NCBI GenBank assembly: GCA_030765065.1
Contig: CM060975.1
Location: forward strand, 201,972,007-202,036,006
DNA length: 64,000 nucleotides
Reading direction: 5' to 3'
From: Deroplatys truncata
Taxonomy: Eukaryota; Arthropoda; Insecta; Mantodea; Mantidae
Shown here: one piece after another, positions 11,521-23,457 of the stretch
How the letters are laid out: the number at the start of each line of letters is the position of its first letter
Numbering within the stretch: the first letter of the stretch is position 1
The notes under the pieces: model-generated
Database searches by the model: none
What the model was told of the DNA's origin: nothing
Seen by the model: only the letters and a program-made list of their open reading frames with translations
Program-made: the position numbers and the translations under genes

Positions 11521-12420
11521 TTACTTTCTCTACTACGTATAGTAAGTAGGGGAAGTATTGCATTCCACCCAAAAATTCGATACCGAGATTTCACCGGAAA
11601 TACATGTTTTGAGACCTCCTGAATCCAAAAAAAGCATTTTTGGAAACATGTCCGTGTGTGTGTCTGTGTGTGTGTGTGTGTGTGTGTCCGTGTGTGTGTC
11701 TGTGTGTGTGTCTGTGTGTCTGTGAACAGCATAACTCAAAAACGAACAGTCGGATAAACACTAAACTTGGTATTTAGGTTCAGTATCTTCCAGAGATGCG
11801 ACACGAAGGTTTTCAAGAAAATCCCCCCACCCCAGACTATCCTTTACATGGAAGATTTTTCGAAAATTTTAATTTTCTCAAAAATGGCTCTAACGATTTT
11901 GATGAAAATATCATATGTTTAAGATAATGTCATGAGAAATGAAATGTATATCTCGAATTTTCTGGGAATGTCTCCAAAAGTATTCTTCACTGTGAACGAC
12001 TTTTGCATAACTGGTAAACCATAAGAGATAGACAAAATTTTACTACACAAAAAATGTAGATCGCATTAAAATACACAACTTATGTCATATACATTTCTTT
12101 TGTTGAGTGAACCGTTTTTGAGATATTGCTTGTTATATCCTTAAATTTTCCAATACTTATACTTTTTCTCAAAGTCATTATTCATTTTTTATGTCCTGGA
12201 CATGCAAAGAGAATGGAATGCGCCACATAGCAACCAGCGTTAAAATATTTGACTATCGCTTAAAAGCTACCATATTCCCCTTGCATCTACAAGAAAATTA
12301 CCAATAAGATTGACATCTCGATATCTCGATTAACATGAAGCATATGGAGAATAGGCGTTTGTAAAAATAGATTGTACAAGAGTAGAGAAAGTCATGTGAG
12401 TGTAACACATCAGATTTTTT
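11521..12420 (+). mobile_element. HINE-like element, young full-length copy (right arm of inverted pair)
   Basis: It is complete from TTACTTTCTCTACTACG to CACATCAGATTTTTT. The 5' stem is TACTTTCTCTACT / AGTAGGGGAAGTA with a 10-nt loop and two G-T positions. The microsatellite at 11653-11719 is long and alternates TG runs with TCTG and TCCG. Open frames rich in Thr-His on the complement are products of this microsatellite. Confidence 0.92.
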
Positions 12421-12449
12421 ATTGTTTAATTTATAAAACTGCAATGGTA

Positions 12450-12670
12450 ATATTGCCTATCGACAATGGTGTCAACTCGTATACATTATCATTAGATTTC
12501 TGGTTTTTATTTGTGTTTTATACATTAGATCATACATACATTCATATTTTACATACTCTAGGGAGAATAGGGAATAATTTGGAGACAAATTCCTACCCTC
12601 AGCCTGGGATCGAATCCGGATCCCTCGCATAACAGGCAGGTGCTCTACCGACTGAGCTACGGGTTAGCCC
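12450..12670 (-). repeat. SINE type C copy 1 (Ala/Val-like tRNA head)
   Basis: On the minus strand the head has box A (GTAGCTCAGTCGGTAGAGCA) and box B (GGATTCGATCCC). The body contains 'ccctagagtatgtaaa', then a degenerate CATA tract, and the tail reads 'cgagttgacaccattgtcg'. The tail is shared with the copies at 14178-14400 and 12792-13053. The head does not fold to a full tRNA with its flanks, so it is a SINE, not a tRNA gene. Confidence 0.8.
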
Positions 12671-12791
12671 AATTGCTCTTATCTTGTCTAATATATTGCA
12701 TTATCCTCTATTCTCATTGGATTTGATATAACTGCGAAACCTTAGAAGATACACAAAACCTTAAAATGACGATTATAGATATCCAGATATA

Positions 12792-12936
12792 TACCACCTG
12801 TGGCCTGGCGATTAGCATGCTAGCTTCAAATCCATTGGTCTAGAGTTCGATTCCTGACTGGAGGGTGGGGAATCTTTCTTTAGTCAGGATTATTATCTAT
12901 CCTCCCTAGAGTCTGGAAGTATGAAAGAGAGTCTGA

Positions 12937-12992
<56 letters not shown>

Positions 12993-13053
12993 TTAAAGAC
13001 AACCCAAAGATTAACACAAACAGTAAACGGGTGACCACCATTGCCGATGAGCA
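12792..13053 (+). repeat. SINE type C copy with a different tRNA-like head
   Basis: The head reads 'gtggcctggcgattagcatg' and box B is GAGTTCGATTCC. This head differs clearly from that of the 12450 and 14178 copies. Downstream it rejoins the same body ('ccctagagtctggaagtatg'), then a TG tract, then the shared tail 'gaccaccattgccgat'. The TG tract has expanded to about 50 nt. Confidence 0.75.
12940..12989. repeat. (TG)n microsatellite inside SINE C
   Basis: About twenty-five TG units at the position where the other type C copies have a degenerate CA/TG tract. Confidence 0.95.
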
Positions 13054-13946
13054 ATTGTTCCAAAGGCAAAGCCGCGGATATGACCTAGATGTTGGAGGAA
13101 GCATATATAAAAACAAAAACAAAAGAAAACAACAGATATATATAATTTATTTTATACCAACTTTTTATACCATTAACTATTTCCGAAAATTTGCTGTTCG
13201 TTTGAATTTTTCCACGTTACACTCAGCAGTTCACACAAACTTGTTCAAAGAGTACGCAACATTATGGCTGGAATGTAAATATCAATATGCTCTTTTAAAC
13301 AGCTAACTGTTGTCACAGCTTACAAACTATACAGGTGTAGAAAAACAATGTACAGAAAATTGTAGAATAGAAAGACAGTACTAAAATAATTTTGTGGTTT
13401 AGGTAGCAGCATTGCTAACATTTAATTATTTCTACAGCTTTAATTAACCATTTTATATATACCCCTGCATATAAAGTAGTTTTGTCCGAAGATAACTTTA
13501 AATATTTCTGTACTAAAGATCCTAATTTATTACCTTAAGTTTTATCTCAACCAATGATCCTAACGGAACCCAGATCACACTTAGACCGCTCTTGCATAGT
13601 AAGCGCGTTAATGTAGTCAAGGGGGAAGGTTAGCGCGTAATATAGCGTAATCTTTTTCGGTCAGGTAGAGGGAGGAGGGGGAGTTCTTGACACCTCTGTG
13701 TGTGTCTGTCGCTTGTTTCTCAGGTGCGATAACAATTAGAGTCACATGCAGATGTTTGCAGGACTAGCATGCACAACAGCTGTGGCCAGTGTGTGCATTG
13801 ATACACTAGATAATCACCTCCTTTAATTTATGTCACTTAGTTGACTATTATAATGCCATTGTGGAAAGGAAAGACAGTTTTAAGCAATTTTTTAACGGTA
13901 GAGTTTAGAAATTAAGAAATGCAGCTGTCTCCTGTCGCAGAAGTGA
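13054..13946. other. Interval with no gene recognised
   Basis: Unassigned sequence. The frame at 12941-13306 starts inside the TG tract and is fortuitous. Confidence 0.5.
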
Positions 13947-14165
13947 GTTTTATTTATGGACGCTCTTTAACTGTTGTGGTCCTTAGCGTCCCATTCTATA
14001 TTGGACATGAAAGACCGGTAATTTTGCTCAGAGGCCTCTTTATCAGGCTTGAGGTTCTTTTACGTGCCGTAAATCTACGACACGAGACCACCAGCTTTGC
14101 TTCCCGCCCGCCTCAGGGCCTCGGGAACTAGAGGCTAGCATGGCTACACCACGGAGGACGACATT
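13947..14165 (-). repeat. SINE type B copy 3
   Basis: Reading the minus strand: 'cgtcctccgtggtgtagcc', a head with 'ttcccgaggccctgagg', 'tagatttacggcacgtaaaa', 'cctgataaagaggcctctg' and 'gcgtccataaataaaa'. Nearly complete. Confidence 0.8.
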
Positions 14166-14177
14166 TACTTTGGAACT

Positions 14178-14400
14178 TATTGCCTATTGGCAATGGTGTT
14201 AACTCGTGTCGTTGGGTTTCTTGTACTTTAATCATTAGATCATACACACATTCACACTCTCATTCATACTTCCAGACTCTGGAGAGGATAGGGATTAATC
14301 TTGGCTAGAAAAAAATTCACACCCCCAGCCGGGAATCGAGCGCGGGACCCCTCGCACAGCAGGCAATTGCTCTACCGACTGAGCTACAAAGCCAACCGCG
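14178..14400 (-). repeat. SINE type C copy 2
   Basis: The minus-strand head has box A (GTAGCTCAGTCGGTAGAGCA) and a box B-like element (GCGCTCGATTCCCG). The body 'ccagagtctggaagtatgaa' is followed by a degenerate GTGTGAATGTGTG tract and the tail 'cgagttaacaccattgcc'. It is the clearest type C copy. Confidence 0.85.
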
Positions 14401-14602
14401 TCAGACGATTTTGCAAAGCAGTAACTTAAACTATCGATTCTCTCCTTAAAAGCAGCCACAGACGTGGTCTTATCTATCAGTTTACCTGAATGGTCATAAG
14501 TTGTACAAGACACCGCACGATGGCTTTATTTGTTGTCTTTCTTAAATATTTGCTTGGCTTGAACTCAATTCACAACTTTTCGACTTTTTGCTGCGTATGC
14601 AT

Positions 14603-14642
<40 letters not shown>

Positions 14643-15054
14643 ATATATATCTTATGACAACCTGTAAGCAATAATGCGGCTGGATAGCAATACTAGCGAA
14701 GTTCGGGGTAATTTCGAGTGTGTTAATCCAATTTATTGCTTTAAAATAAAATGGTTAATATGGAAAAAATAATCCCGGTATTAATTTGAAAAGCCCAAAA
14801 AAATGTGCAAGAAATGTTGCTAAATAAAAAATCGAGGGAAAAAGATCGAACTGCAGACAAAAGCCTGAACGAACATTGCCAAGAGCAGAATTTTATGTTT
14901 TTATAGCAGCTTTCTGTCGCTAAAGGGTAATTACTCTTTCATATTGCATTACTGTTTGTCTAATTAGCGTCTCCATGCTTTTCTGAATGGGTAGAAGCAG
15001 AGGTAGTATAAAAAGCTATGTCGAAGTTGTGCGACTCAAATACTCTAGAGGAAA

Positions 15055-15056
<2 letters not shown>
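14401..15056. other. AT-rich interval containing an (AT)n tract
   Basis: An uninterrupted AT dinucleotide tract lies at 14606-14639. Nothing else is recognised. Confidence 0.6.

Positions 15057-15115
<59 letters not shown>
15057..15115. repeat. (TTA)n microsatellite
   Basis: About nineteen TTA units. Frames coding poly-Leu and poly-Asn over it are artefacts. Confidence 0.95.
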
Positions 15116-15706
15116 GCACAATGTTTCTAGAAAAAAATTAGTCATCTTGCAGTCTGCAATGAGGTTATTTACCTGCCTTTTTCAGTTCAAATCAAGATGG
15201 TACTAAAGGTGTCTACAATATATATTATTTATATCTGGGTCATTGTCACCCTAAATGTCAATTTTCTGGTTTCCTTTCTCTCATTTACTTTGTTTAGTGC
15301 AACAGGGAGAGACAAAGAAGCATGAACATTTTTTATCTTTTAATCCAGCTTGATCATGGTCTTTTGTCACCTGCTTTTGGAGGTGGAGGATTAACAAGTG
15401 AGACTCGCACTGTCTTTCAAAAAAGTAATAAAACCAACCAGAATAGGGGTGAATTGCTTTTACTGAAACAATGCATGCCAGCATATATTTGGAATGGAAG
15501 TTGCCCCTCCTTGTGAGTACACGTACTCTTTTAATTCTTATTATAATTCTACGAACTTAAACATTTTTGAATAGTTTCAAAATAGCATAAGGCGACACCA
15601 TGATCCGACTTCACAAATCACTTCATTCGTGCACTAGTAAACGAACCAATCTATAAATTGAAGCAGAAATTCATTCAATAACTTAATATGTCGAAAGTGT
15701 CCTTTA
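15116..15706. other. Interval with no gene recognised
   Basis: Unassigned sequence. Overlapping 60-67 codon frames on both strands at 15281-15516 show no motif. Confidence 0.5.
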
Positions 15707-16649
15707 TTACTTTCTCTACTACGTATAGTAAGTAGGGGAAGTATTGTATTCCACCCAAAAATTCGATACCGAGATTTCACCGAAAATATGTTTTGAGACC
15801 CCCTAATCAAAAAAAAACATTTTTGGAAACACGTCCGTGTGTGTGTCTGTGAACAGCATAACTCACAAACGAAAAACACCAAACTTGGTATTTAGCTTCA
15901 GTATCTTCCAGAGATGCGACACGAAGATTTTCAAGAAAATCCCCCCACTCCAGATTACCCTTTACATGGAACATTTTTCGAAAATTTCAATTTTCTCAAA
16001 AATGGCTCTAACGATTTTGATTAAAATATCATATGTTCAAGATATTTTCACGACAAAATGTATATCTTGAATTTTCTGGGAATGTCTCCTAAAGTATTCT
16101 TCATTGTGAACGACTTCTGCATAACTGGTAAACCATAAGAGATAGACAAAATTTTAATACACAAAAAATGTAGATCGCATTAAAATACACAATTGATGTC
16201 ATATACATTTTTTTTTTTTTTGTTGAGTGAACCATTTTCGAGATATTGCTTGTTATTCCCTTAAATTTTTCAATACTTATTTTCTCAAATGGGAATTCGT
16301 TATTAATTTTTTTTGTCTTGGATATGCAAAGAGTATTAATCTATGGCAAAGAGAATGGTGCTGCACCTAGCAACTAGCTATTAAGATATATGTCGATGCT
16401 TAAAGGCTATTGTATTTCTATACCCTTGCAATTACAAAACAAGGGGAACATAGTACGCCTTAAGCGATAGTCAAATATTTTTAGAACTGGTCGCTATGTG
16501 TAAAATGTAATTCTCTTTGCATGTCAAAAGATCGTTTCTACAAATGTTTATCTCGATTAATATGAAATAGATGGAGAATAAGAGTTTGTAAAAATAGTTT
16601 GTACACGAGTAGAGAAAGTCATGTGAGTGTAACACATCAGATTTTTTTT
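15707..16649 (+). mobile_element. HINE-like element, young full-length copy
   Basis: It runs from TTACTTTCTCTACTACG to CACATCAGATTTTTTTT with the intact 5' hairpin, sub-terminal repeats and 3' hairpin. The TG tract is short. The flanks (tgtcctta / gattggat) share no target duplication. Confidence 0.92.
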
Positions 16650-18092
16650 GATTGGATAGAGTTTCTGCACGCATGTCATTCATCCTGAAATGTAATCAAA
16701 ATAATGGCTTTCCTACTCGCAACTTACATGTCATGTGGTTTTTGAAAAAACGGTATTAAGACAGCATTTTCTGGAGTTTTAATAAAACTTAAAACACAAT
16801 TAAAGGGTTTTACAGTACCTAAACCTGTGTCTCATGCTTTAAACGAGACCGAAAATATACATTTTAAGGAATAAGGGTAACGAAAGATTGTTAAATATTT
16901 ATCCTATCGAAATTGTGGAAATAATATAATATAATGCCAATGCATCCATTGTTACGTTAGTATCAATTCTTAATCCACACTTTCGGTTATTTAACTGCAT
17001 AGGTATACAAATTTAGAATCTGGAGAGATCATGTATATGGGAGATCCCAGGGTTTGATGCAATAGTCGTGTGCGGTACAAAATAGGGTGATGCATAATCA
17101 TTTTTCATAACTTAGTATCTTAGGATCGCTTCAGACCAACAACCCGCACTGGCATAGAAACTTTCTGAGAACAAACGTGTTAAGCACATGCCTTTCTCAT
17201 GCTGCCCGTGCTGGAGAGGTGCCAGGCTACGCGTGCACCGGATTCTACATACCTGGTGGACCTTCTAGTCAACAAAAGAGGCAGGCGCATTGCAGTCTCA
17301 AGAATAAAAGTGGAAAAATGTGCCAAGCGGTCGAAATGAGGTTCGCTTGGCAATGGTGACTAACACACATGACAATGGTCCGCTTTTAGGACAGCGAAAC
17401 AAGCATGCCTTGCTCGCAAATATCCATTATAAGCCAAGACAGGAAAATAAGCTGAAATAAGCCAAGAACATGTTTGTTTAGCAAGTGTAAATAAGCCTAA
17501 GAAGTAAAGACGGAGTTTCAGCAATTTACATTTTGAAACAGAAATAATTTGGATGTTCTGAAGCACACGTGGATTGCTCTGTTTTGCAGACGAATGAGGA
17601 GGTATAAAGAAAACGACATCGACAAAATAAAAGTTTCTCGTATACAGCACTACTTATTTGTGTTGGTGGCAGAGCTAGAGAACTTCACAATTTAAACAGC
17701 ACCATTAAAGAAATTCGTTCTTGAATAGGACAGTAATAAGTTCAAAACAAAAGCACATAATGAGCTTATCACACTTTAGATTTCAATTTGTTCTCCTATT
17801 CAATTCCAAGTTTCGTTTACTTCAACAGCCTTTTATTATAAAATATATATAAATATGAGCAGTAGTGCACAGCATTAACGTAATTCTAGTGGCAAAATGT
17901 TAATATTTAATGATTTTTTGTTTAAACTGACAGTTCATGAAAAGCTTAACACTTTATCATAGTTCGTATCACTTTTTAATTTCTAACAAGTTTTTTTTTT
18001 AAAATGTTGTGTAGTTTTGAGGTTGGCATTTAGTTTCAGTTCTTAAATATAACAGCAATTACAAACAACCGTAAGTTTTAGATGGTTCTCCA
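16650..18092. other. Long interval, no gene recognised
   Basis: A patch at 17150-17360 is somewhat more GC-rich and carries a 60-codon frame with no recognisable domain. The rest is AT-rich. Confidence 0.5.
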
Positions 18093-18410
18093 GCCGAACG
18101 GGATGGCTCAGGCGATAACGTCTGACTGAAGATTTTTTCGGTGTTTTCCTCAATCGCTAGGCGAGGGCTGGGTTGGATAATTTGATCCGCGAATTTTCCT
18201 ATCATCCTTTTTATCACTACATTTCCATTTCCTTCTTCTTCATCGCCATACCAGGCGTTGGGCTAATCACCCATCCTGGATATGCTATAATCGAGTTTGC
18301 TTGCTCCTTGACAGACTACTGATTCAAGGCATTGGCTTGTAAGTCGTTGTGGATGTAAGTCCTCCAAAGAGGAGCATAATCTGAAGAAGAAGAAGAAGAA
18401 GAAGAAGAAA
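18093..18410 (+). repeat. SINE type A-like copy with a different tail and (GAA)n end
   Basis: The head 'cgaacgggatggctcaggcg' matches type A box A, but the box B region is deleted. After 'ttttttcggtgttttcctc' the sequence diverges from other type A copies into a separate tail ('ccaggcgttgggctaatcac', 'gtcctccaaagaggagc') and ends in about ten GAA units. It is a mosaic or a distinct subfamily. Confidence 0.6.
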
Positions 18411-20650
18411 GTTTTCACTATTTCATCCAGATTTGAAATATGGCTCGAACCGGAAACAACGATATCCTCTTGTAGTTTTTGAAACATCAGTTAAAGTTTC
18501 CATTCTAGACTTCTCAACTATTATTAGGAGAATAATTTCTAAAAAGCCTTCTTCAAGAATGTGAAAATGCGTTTGGAATGCTTAAAAATGACGTTATTTT
18601 CTACAATAAAACAGAAATATGTAGAGAATGTAGCAGCTGTTTACTGTATAAATATTTTATTTAAGAAACGCATTGCAGTTTGTTTTCTCTTATGATAGAT
18701 TTGTGAGTGAGAAAGCAGACTTATTTGAAGAAAAAAAAATTAATTAAAAAAAAGAAGATTTTATTCGATTGTTTCACGATTGAAACAAAGCATATAAGGA
18801 TTTGAAGAAATAAATGTTAACATTATAAAACTAATTATCGAACTCTAACTTCTAAGCTGCGGTTGCCACAGATATACATTTCGCTCTAACCATCTTCTGG
18901 AAATCTTTTGTAAAACAAGGAAAACTCTGTGGTACCTTTGTTTATGTAGTTTCGCTATTATTGGAACAGGTTAAGTTACTATTCACGTCTTTTCTGATAC
19001 TATTGAAAGTTTTATTGATGTTATGAACAAATTCAGTGTTTCCTTCGAAAATTTGTATTATATACTTCTAGTGAAATAACATAAAATTATTTATGCAGCC
19101 CTTCCATTATTGACAGGTTGTTACTGTATTCAGTACCAATCATAGTTGGCTCATTATAGCACGCGTACCAATAACAACATTGACATAATATCGGTTTTCC
19201 AAGTTGCCACGGCTTATTATCATGCTGTGCTGATAATAGCTACATCACAATCCATAGCACCTGCTCACTTTTCTTCCAGGAAGAGAATGCACGCAAACGG
19301 CTCTATTGTTTATTGGTTCAACACGCCAGGTAACAAAAATGAAATGCAGGGAGAGAAGTTAAATTCTCATTTATAAACATGTCAAGATGTTCTCACTTAT
19401 ATCAGCTATGGATGTCGAATTATTTCATGATTGCATAACATGCTGTATCCAACTCGTAGATAACCTCAATATAACACTCATAAAAATTCATTTACTTGTA
19501 CCATAATCATCAAGATCATCTACTTCTTGCATAAATAACTGTTTTTTTGCTTTATTGACAGTGTTTGGTCATGGAAAATGTGTAAATTTAACGCATCCAT
19601 TTTATTTTAATCTGGAGAGTCGTTCCATATATTACCAACTGAAATAACATTTATATTTCGCAACTTCTGTTCTAGTAAATGGTTTTTCAGATTAAGAACA
19701 CTTGGTAGGATCATTACTCTGTTTCGCAATTGAAAGAAGGCCAGTTTTCTCTAGAATTACACCATCTAGGACAATGAACTTTTTACTGCTTATTAAAGGT
19801 TTTCTGAGTATACTGGTATCAAGATTTTAGGTGCTTTAAATTTTTTAGTATTATGAAATATTTAAATATCGTAAAATAATTTCCAAAAAAAATTACTTTC
19901 ATTTGTAGGTACACTTTTCTCTGAAAATTAAGATCAGAACTCCGCAAAGCTTTTTTATTATGAGATTTTGTAAGTAGCTTAAGATAGCTGGTTAATTATT
20001 TGGTAATTTGAAGGACTAATTTCATTTAAAACAAAATAGTCACAAAAATAATTTGTTGGTGTAACTATTTATTTTTATAATGTTTTTATAAGAACCATGA
20101 AATATAACGAGATAAATATTCTGTACAATCACAAAGGATTTCAAACTTCTAAGTTAAATAGATTTTGAGAAAAGCAATAAATAAGAAAAGAATAAAACTT
20201 ACGGGAAATGTCAAAAATCAAGGTGAGTGCATTGTTACATACCAATACCTACTATAACGCCTCTGGACCATAAGAACCCTTTAAAGGTCCGAATAACAAA
20301 AGACATTACATAGGTGTGATCCATATAACATTTCTAATCCATTACAAAAAAAATCAATATTTTGAGCCCAAATTTCTACCAAGTGTCCTTAAGTGAATGA
20401 CCATTATTGAGATAAAGGAGGAACCTGGAGACGAAAGCTTCATCAGTGACATCGGCGGTTTGTAACACGCAGGTAACCCCGTGAGAACTTGCAGAGTAGC
20501 ACTTGCCAAGTATAGTTGAGTTGTTTGGCACGACATGCCACTTAAATATGCATGTGCGTCTCATCGCCATGTGTTTCTGAAAGTGATGTTAAGAGATTTT
20601 GACAGGCACGTACACGATTCAACATTGACGATTAAAGCACCTCATAGTGG
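18411..20650. other. Long AT-rich interval, no gene recognised
   Basis: No repeat partner in the window and no domain-like frame. Frames at 19146-19376 and 20354-20570 are short and motif-free. Confidence 0.5.
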
Positions 20651-20661
20651 TCCTAGCCTCA
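20651..20661. repeat. Target-site duplication, left, TCCTAGCCTCA
   Basis: Identical 11-mer at 21171-21181, flanking SINE A copy 4. Confidence 0.85.
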
Positions 20662-21170
20662 CAACGGAGCGAGATAACACCGTGGTAACGTATAAGGCTC
20701 GAATTCGGGAGGTTCCGGGTTCGATTCGCGTCGGGCCGGTCGTCTGACTGGGTTTTTTCATGGTTTCCCCGGATCGGTAGGCGAATGCTAGGTTAGCTCC
20801 TCTTCTACCACGAATTTCTTGTCCATTTCCCTTCATCTGTTTCACCTTTGATTCAGGGTTGAACAGGTGACGGCGATTGGTGTGTTTTGACAGGACAGCA
20901 GATGCTGGAAAGATTTCTTCCTGGCGCTTGGCGTCGCTACTGGGTCCCCTTCCTTCCTGGGAGCTTCGTCTACACCCAGGACCCCCAGGTTACGAGTGGC
21001 TAAGGCAGGGCTAGCCGACGTCAGGATTGGTGTCATGTTGGAATCGTTAGGGACCCCATCCCTGTTAGCGCACATCTTGCCCGGAGGTGCTCTTCGGGTC
21101 CTCCTTTCATCCCTTCCTCCCGGGTGACGTTGGAAGCACAAAGAGCCCACTGAAGCCTACGTGCGGTGAC
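20662..21170 (+). repeat. SINE type A copy 4, complete with target duplications
   Basis: It starts 'caacggagcgagataacacc' with box B (GGGTTCGATTCGCG). The body has 'gggttttttcatggtttccc' and the tail 'cgttagggaccccatccc', 'ctttcatcccttcctcccgg' and 'tggaagcacaaagagccc'. It is bounded exactly by an 11-bp direct repeat, so the unit is 509 bp and moved by retroposition. There is no poly-A tail, which suggests recognition of a specific 3' tail by a partner LINE (inference). Confidence 0.88.
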
Positions 21171-21181
21171 TCCTAGCCTCA
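21171..21181. repeat. Target-site duplication, right, TCCTAGCCTCA
   Basis: Partner of 20651-20661. Confidence 0.85.
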
Positions 21182-22116
21182 AAAATAGACCAAAATATTG
21201 TTTTAAATGTAATTTTTGTATATAAACAGATAGAAAAATAAATACATGCAAGAATAGTTCCTATTCCCCAGATAAACAATCAAACATGCACATTTTAAAT
21301 AAAGGAAATTCTGTTCATTGTAATTTAATTGCTCAATTTCCTTTGCTTCAAAATGTGTTGCTTTCACATTACCTGCAAAACATCGGCGTGGACTCAACAG
21401 TGCTGTCATTCGATCAGCATTTAATTACACACAATTAACAATGTAAGATCTTTTTGTAAAAACTGAAAGTATTAAATTATAGTGTGGTCGACCAAAAACA
21501 GCCTTGTTGCATAATATACTACATTCAAATTAGAAGTACTGTGTCGAAGAGTAAAACATACAAAATTCTAGTTTTTTGTTATGAAACGATACTGAAGAGT
21601 ATGGTTGAGGAACATATGTCCTGTATGTAGAAGAAACAAAAGCAAAATAGGTGCTTTTGGCCACTGTTCACGGGTAATGTCTCACGAGGCGCAGGATCGA
21701 ATCCCGCAGCTGGAGTAGTGATGTTTTACAAGCTACCAGCCTGTAATTAATTAGAGTGGCATGACAGACAAGTGACAACTCTCGTGTAGGTAAAAGCATA
21801 ACGTGTCTTAGCTATGAGGGCTCATCGTTTGTCAGAGAGATTAGAAAACCCTGACGGACATAACAATATGTGCGGGAGCAATTAAGGTTAATATGCAAAC
21901 GGGTCGATTTGCAAACAACTTGTTGAGAAGTATGCGAAAACAAACTGACAGCTGTCCTAACGGGATTAAAATTTACAAGCAGAGGATTCTATGAGAAAGG
22001 TAATATATTCTTAAAAAGTTCATTGGGGAAACCGGTTCCTAATCAGCGTTTATCCTACAAAATAAACAAGTATCAACGTGTATCTCTTTAACCTCACTCA
22101 GGTAACAGGAAACTGT
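21182..22116. other. Interval with no gene; possible SINE head near 21665
   Basis: A box B-like motif (GGATCGAATCCCGC) lies at about 21691-21704, with a weak box A about 30 bp upstream. It may be an isolated tRNA-like SINE head. Nothing else is recognised. Confidence 0.3.
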
Positions 22117-22117
22117 A

Positions 22118-22160
<43 letters not shown>
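22117..22160. repeat. (ATT)n microsatellite
   Basis: About fourteen ATT units abutting the 5' end of an HINE-like copy. Confidence 0.95.
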
Positions 22161-22161
22161 T

Positions 22162-22631
22162 AACTTTCTGTACTGCTTATCTATACTAAGCTACTAATTT
22201 GATACCAAGATGTCACCGAAATACGCGTTTTCAGTTTCTGAGCCCAGAAAAAGCATTTTAAGAAAAATGTCCATGTGTCTATCTGTGAGCAGCGTAGCTA
22301 AAAATAAACGAAAAGTTAGTTAACTACCAAACTCGGTATTTAAGTTCAGCATTTTCTAAGGATGCAATATGAAGATTTCCAAGAAAATCCCCAGTCCCAA
22401 AATACCCTTTAGATGCAAAACTTTGTTATCTTTTATTTACTCAAAATAGTTCTAATGATTTTGATTAAAAAGTTATTTGTATGGCAAATAAAATGTGCCT
22501 TGAATGTAGATGCACAATTTACATTAAATAACTGTTTTTGTGGCGTTAACCATTTCTGAGATATTTTTTGTTATTGGTTTGAATGTTCAAATATTTTATG
22601 CTTTTCCCAACTGCGAATTGCTATTCGTGTT
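22162..22631 (+). mobile_element. HINE-like element, 5' half of a host copy split by a nested copy
   Basis: It starts 'taactttctgtactgc', continues through 'ttgataccaagatgtcaccg', 'agcagcgtagctaaaa' and 'gcaatatgaagatttcc' to 'gaattgctattcgtgttt'. The sequence resumes at 23458 ('cgtgttcatggaaaatag'), so 22632-23457 is an insertion into this old copy. Confidence 0.75.
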
Positions 22632-23457
22632 TTACTTTCTCTACTTCATACTTATAGTAAGTAGAGGAAGTATTGTATTCCATTAAAATTTTTGATACAT
22701 TTCACAGGAAATACATGTTTTGAGGCCACCTGAATCCAGAAAAGGAGAATTTTTAGAAAAAGGTCTTTATATGTGTCTGTGAACAGCATACTTAAAAAAG
22801 AAATGTTGGTTAAATACCCAACTTGGTATTTAAGTTCAGCAACTTCCAAGGATGTGACGAAGATTTTCAAAAAAAAAAATGCTAGCACCCCAAACTCCCC
22901 TTACATGGAAAGTTTTCGAGAATGTTGATTTTTATAAAAAATGGTTCCAACATATTGACTAATATACTATACTAATATGACAAATGAAATGTATATCTTG
23001 AAGTTTTTGTGGTACAACCTGTGAAGTCTTCTTTATCCTGAATGACTTTTGATAACTGGTAAACTGTTAGAGATAGGGCAAAATCTTACAACAAAAATAT
23101 AGATCTCGTTAAAGCACACAATTTATTTCAAATAAAGCTTTTTGTAGCATTAAACATTTCCGAGATATTCTTTGTTATTGATTTGAATTTCCAAATATTT
23201 AAACGTTTCGCAAGAGGAAAATTGGTATTCGTTTTCTTCTCTTGGCATGCAAAGAGAACGGAACTTCAAAGTGACTCGCTCTTAGAGCCTACTGTAATTC
23301 CTTGGTCCCCTTGTACCTACAAGGAATTATGGAATAAGAGAATTTCTGCAAATGTTTATCTCAATTAACATCGTGTAGAGGCAGAAGAATACGCTTTTGT
23401 AAGAATAATTCGTTGAAAAATGTATAGAGAAAGTAATGTGAATGTAACACCTTTTTT
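22632..23457 (+). mobile_element. HINE-like element nested inside another copy
   Basis: It begins TTACTTTCTCTACTTC with a hairpin whose stem has one mismatch (TACTTTCTCTACT / AGTAGAGGAAGTA). It ends 'aagtaatgtgaatgtaacac' plus T-run. It lacks a good TG tract ('tatatgtgtctgtg'). The 22652-22888 frame is a shadow. Confidence 0.8.

Noticed and set aside
11521-12420. Assignment to canonical Helitrons
   Set aside because: There is no 3' CTRR end, and a sub-terminal inverted repeat is present. The Helentron/HINE plan fits better.
12597-12660. A tRNA gene on the minus strand (GTAGCTCAGTCGGTAGAGCA with a T-loop-like box B)
   Set aside because: The acceptor arms do not pair, and the sequence continues into a body and tail shared with other SINE copies.
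12940-12989. CRISPR or satellite array among the short repeats
   Set aside because: All short arrays here are simple di- or trinucleotide microsatellites with no spacers.
14960-15206. Poly-Asn and poly-Leu proteins
   Set aside because: Translations of a TTA microsatellite.
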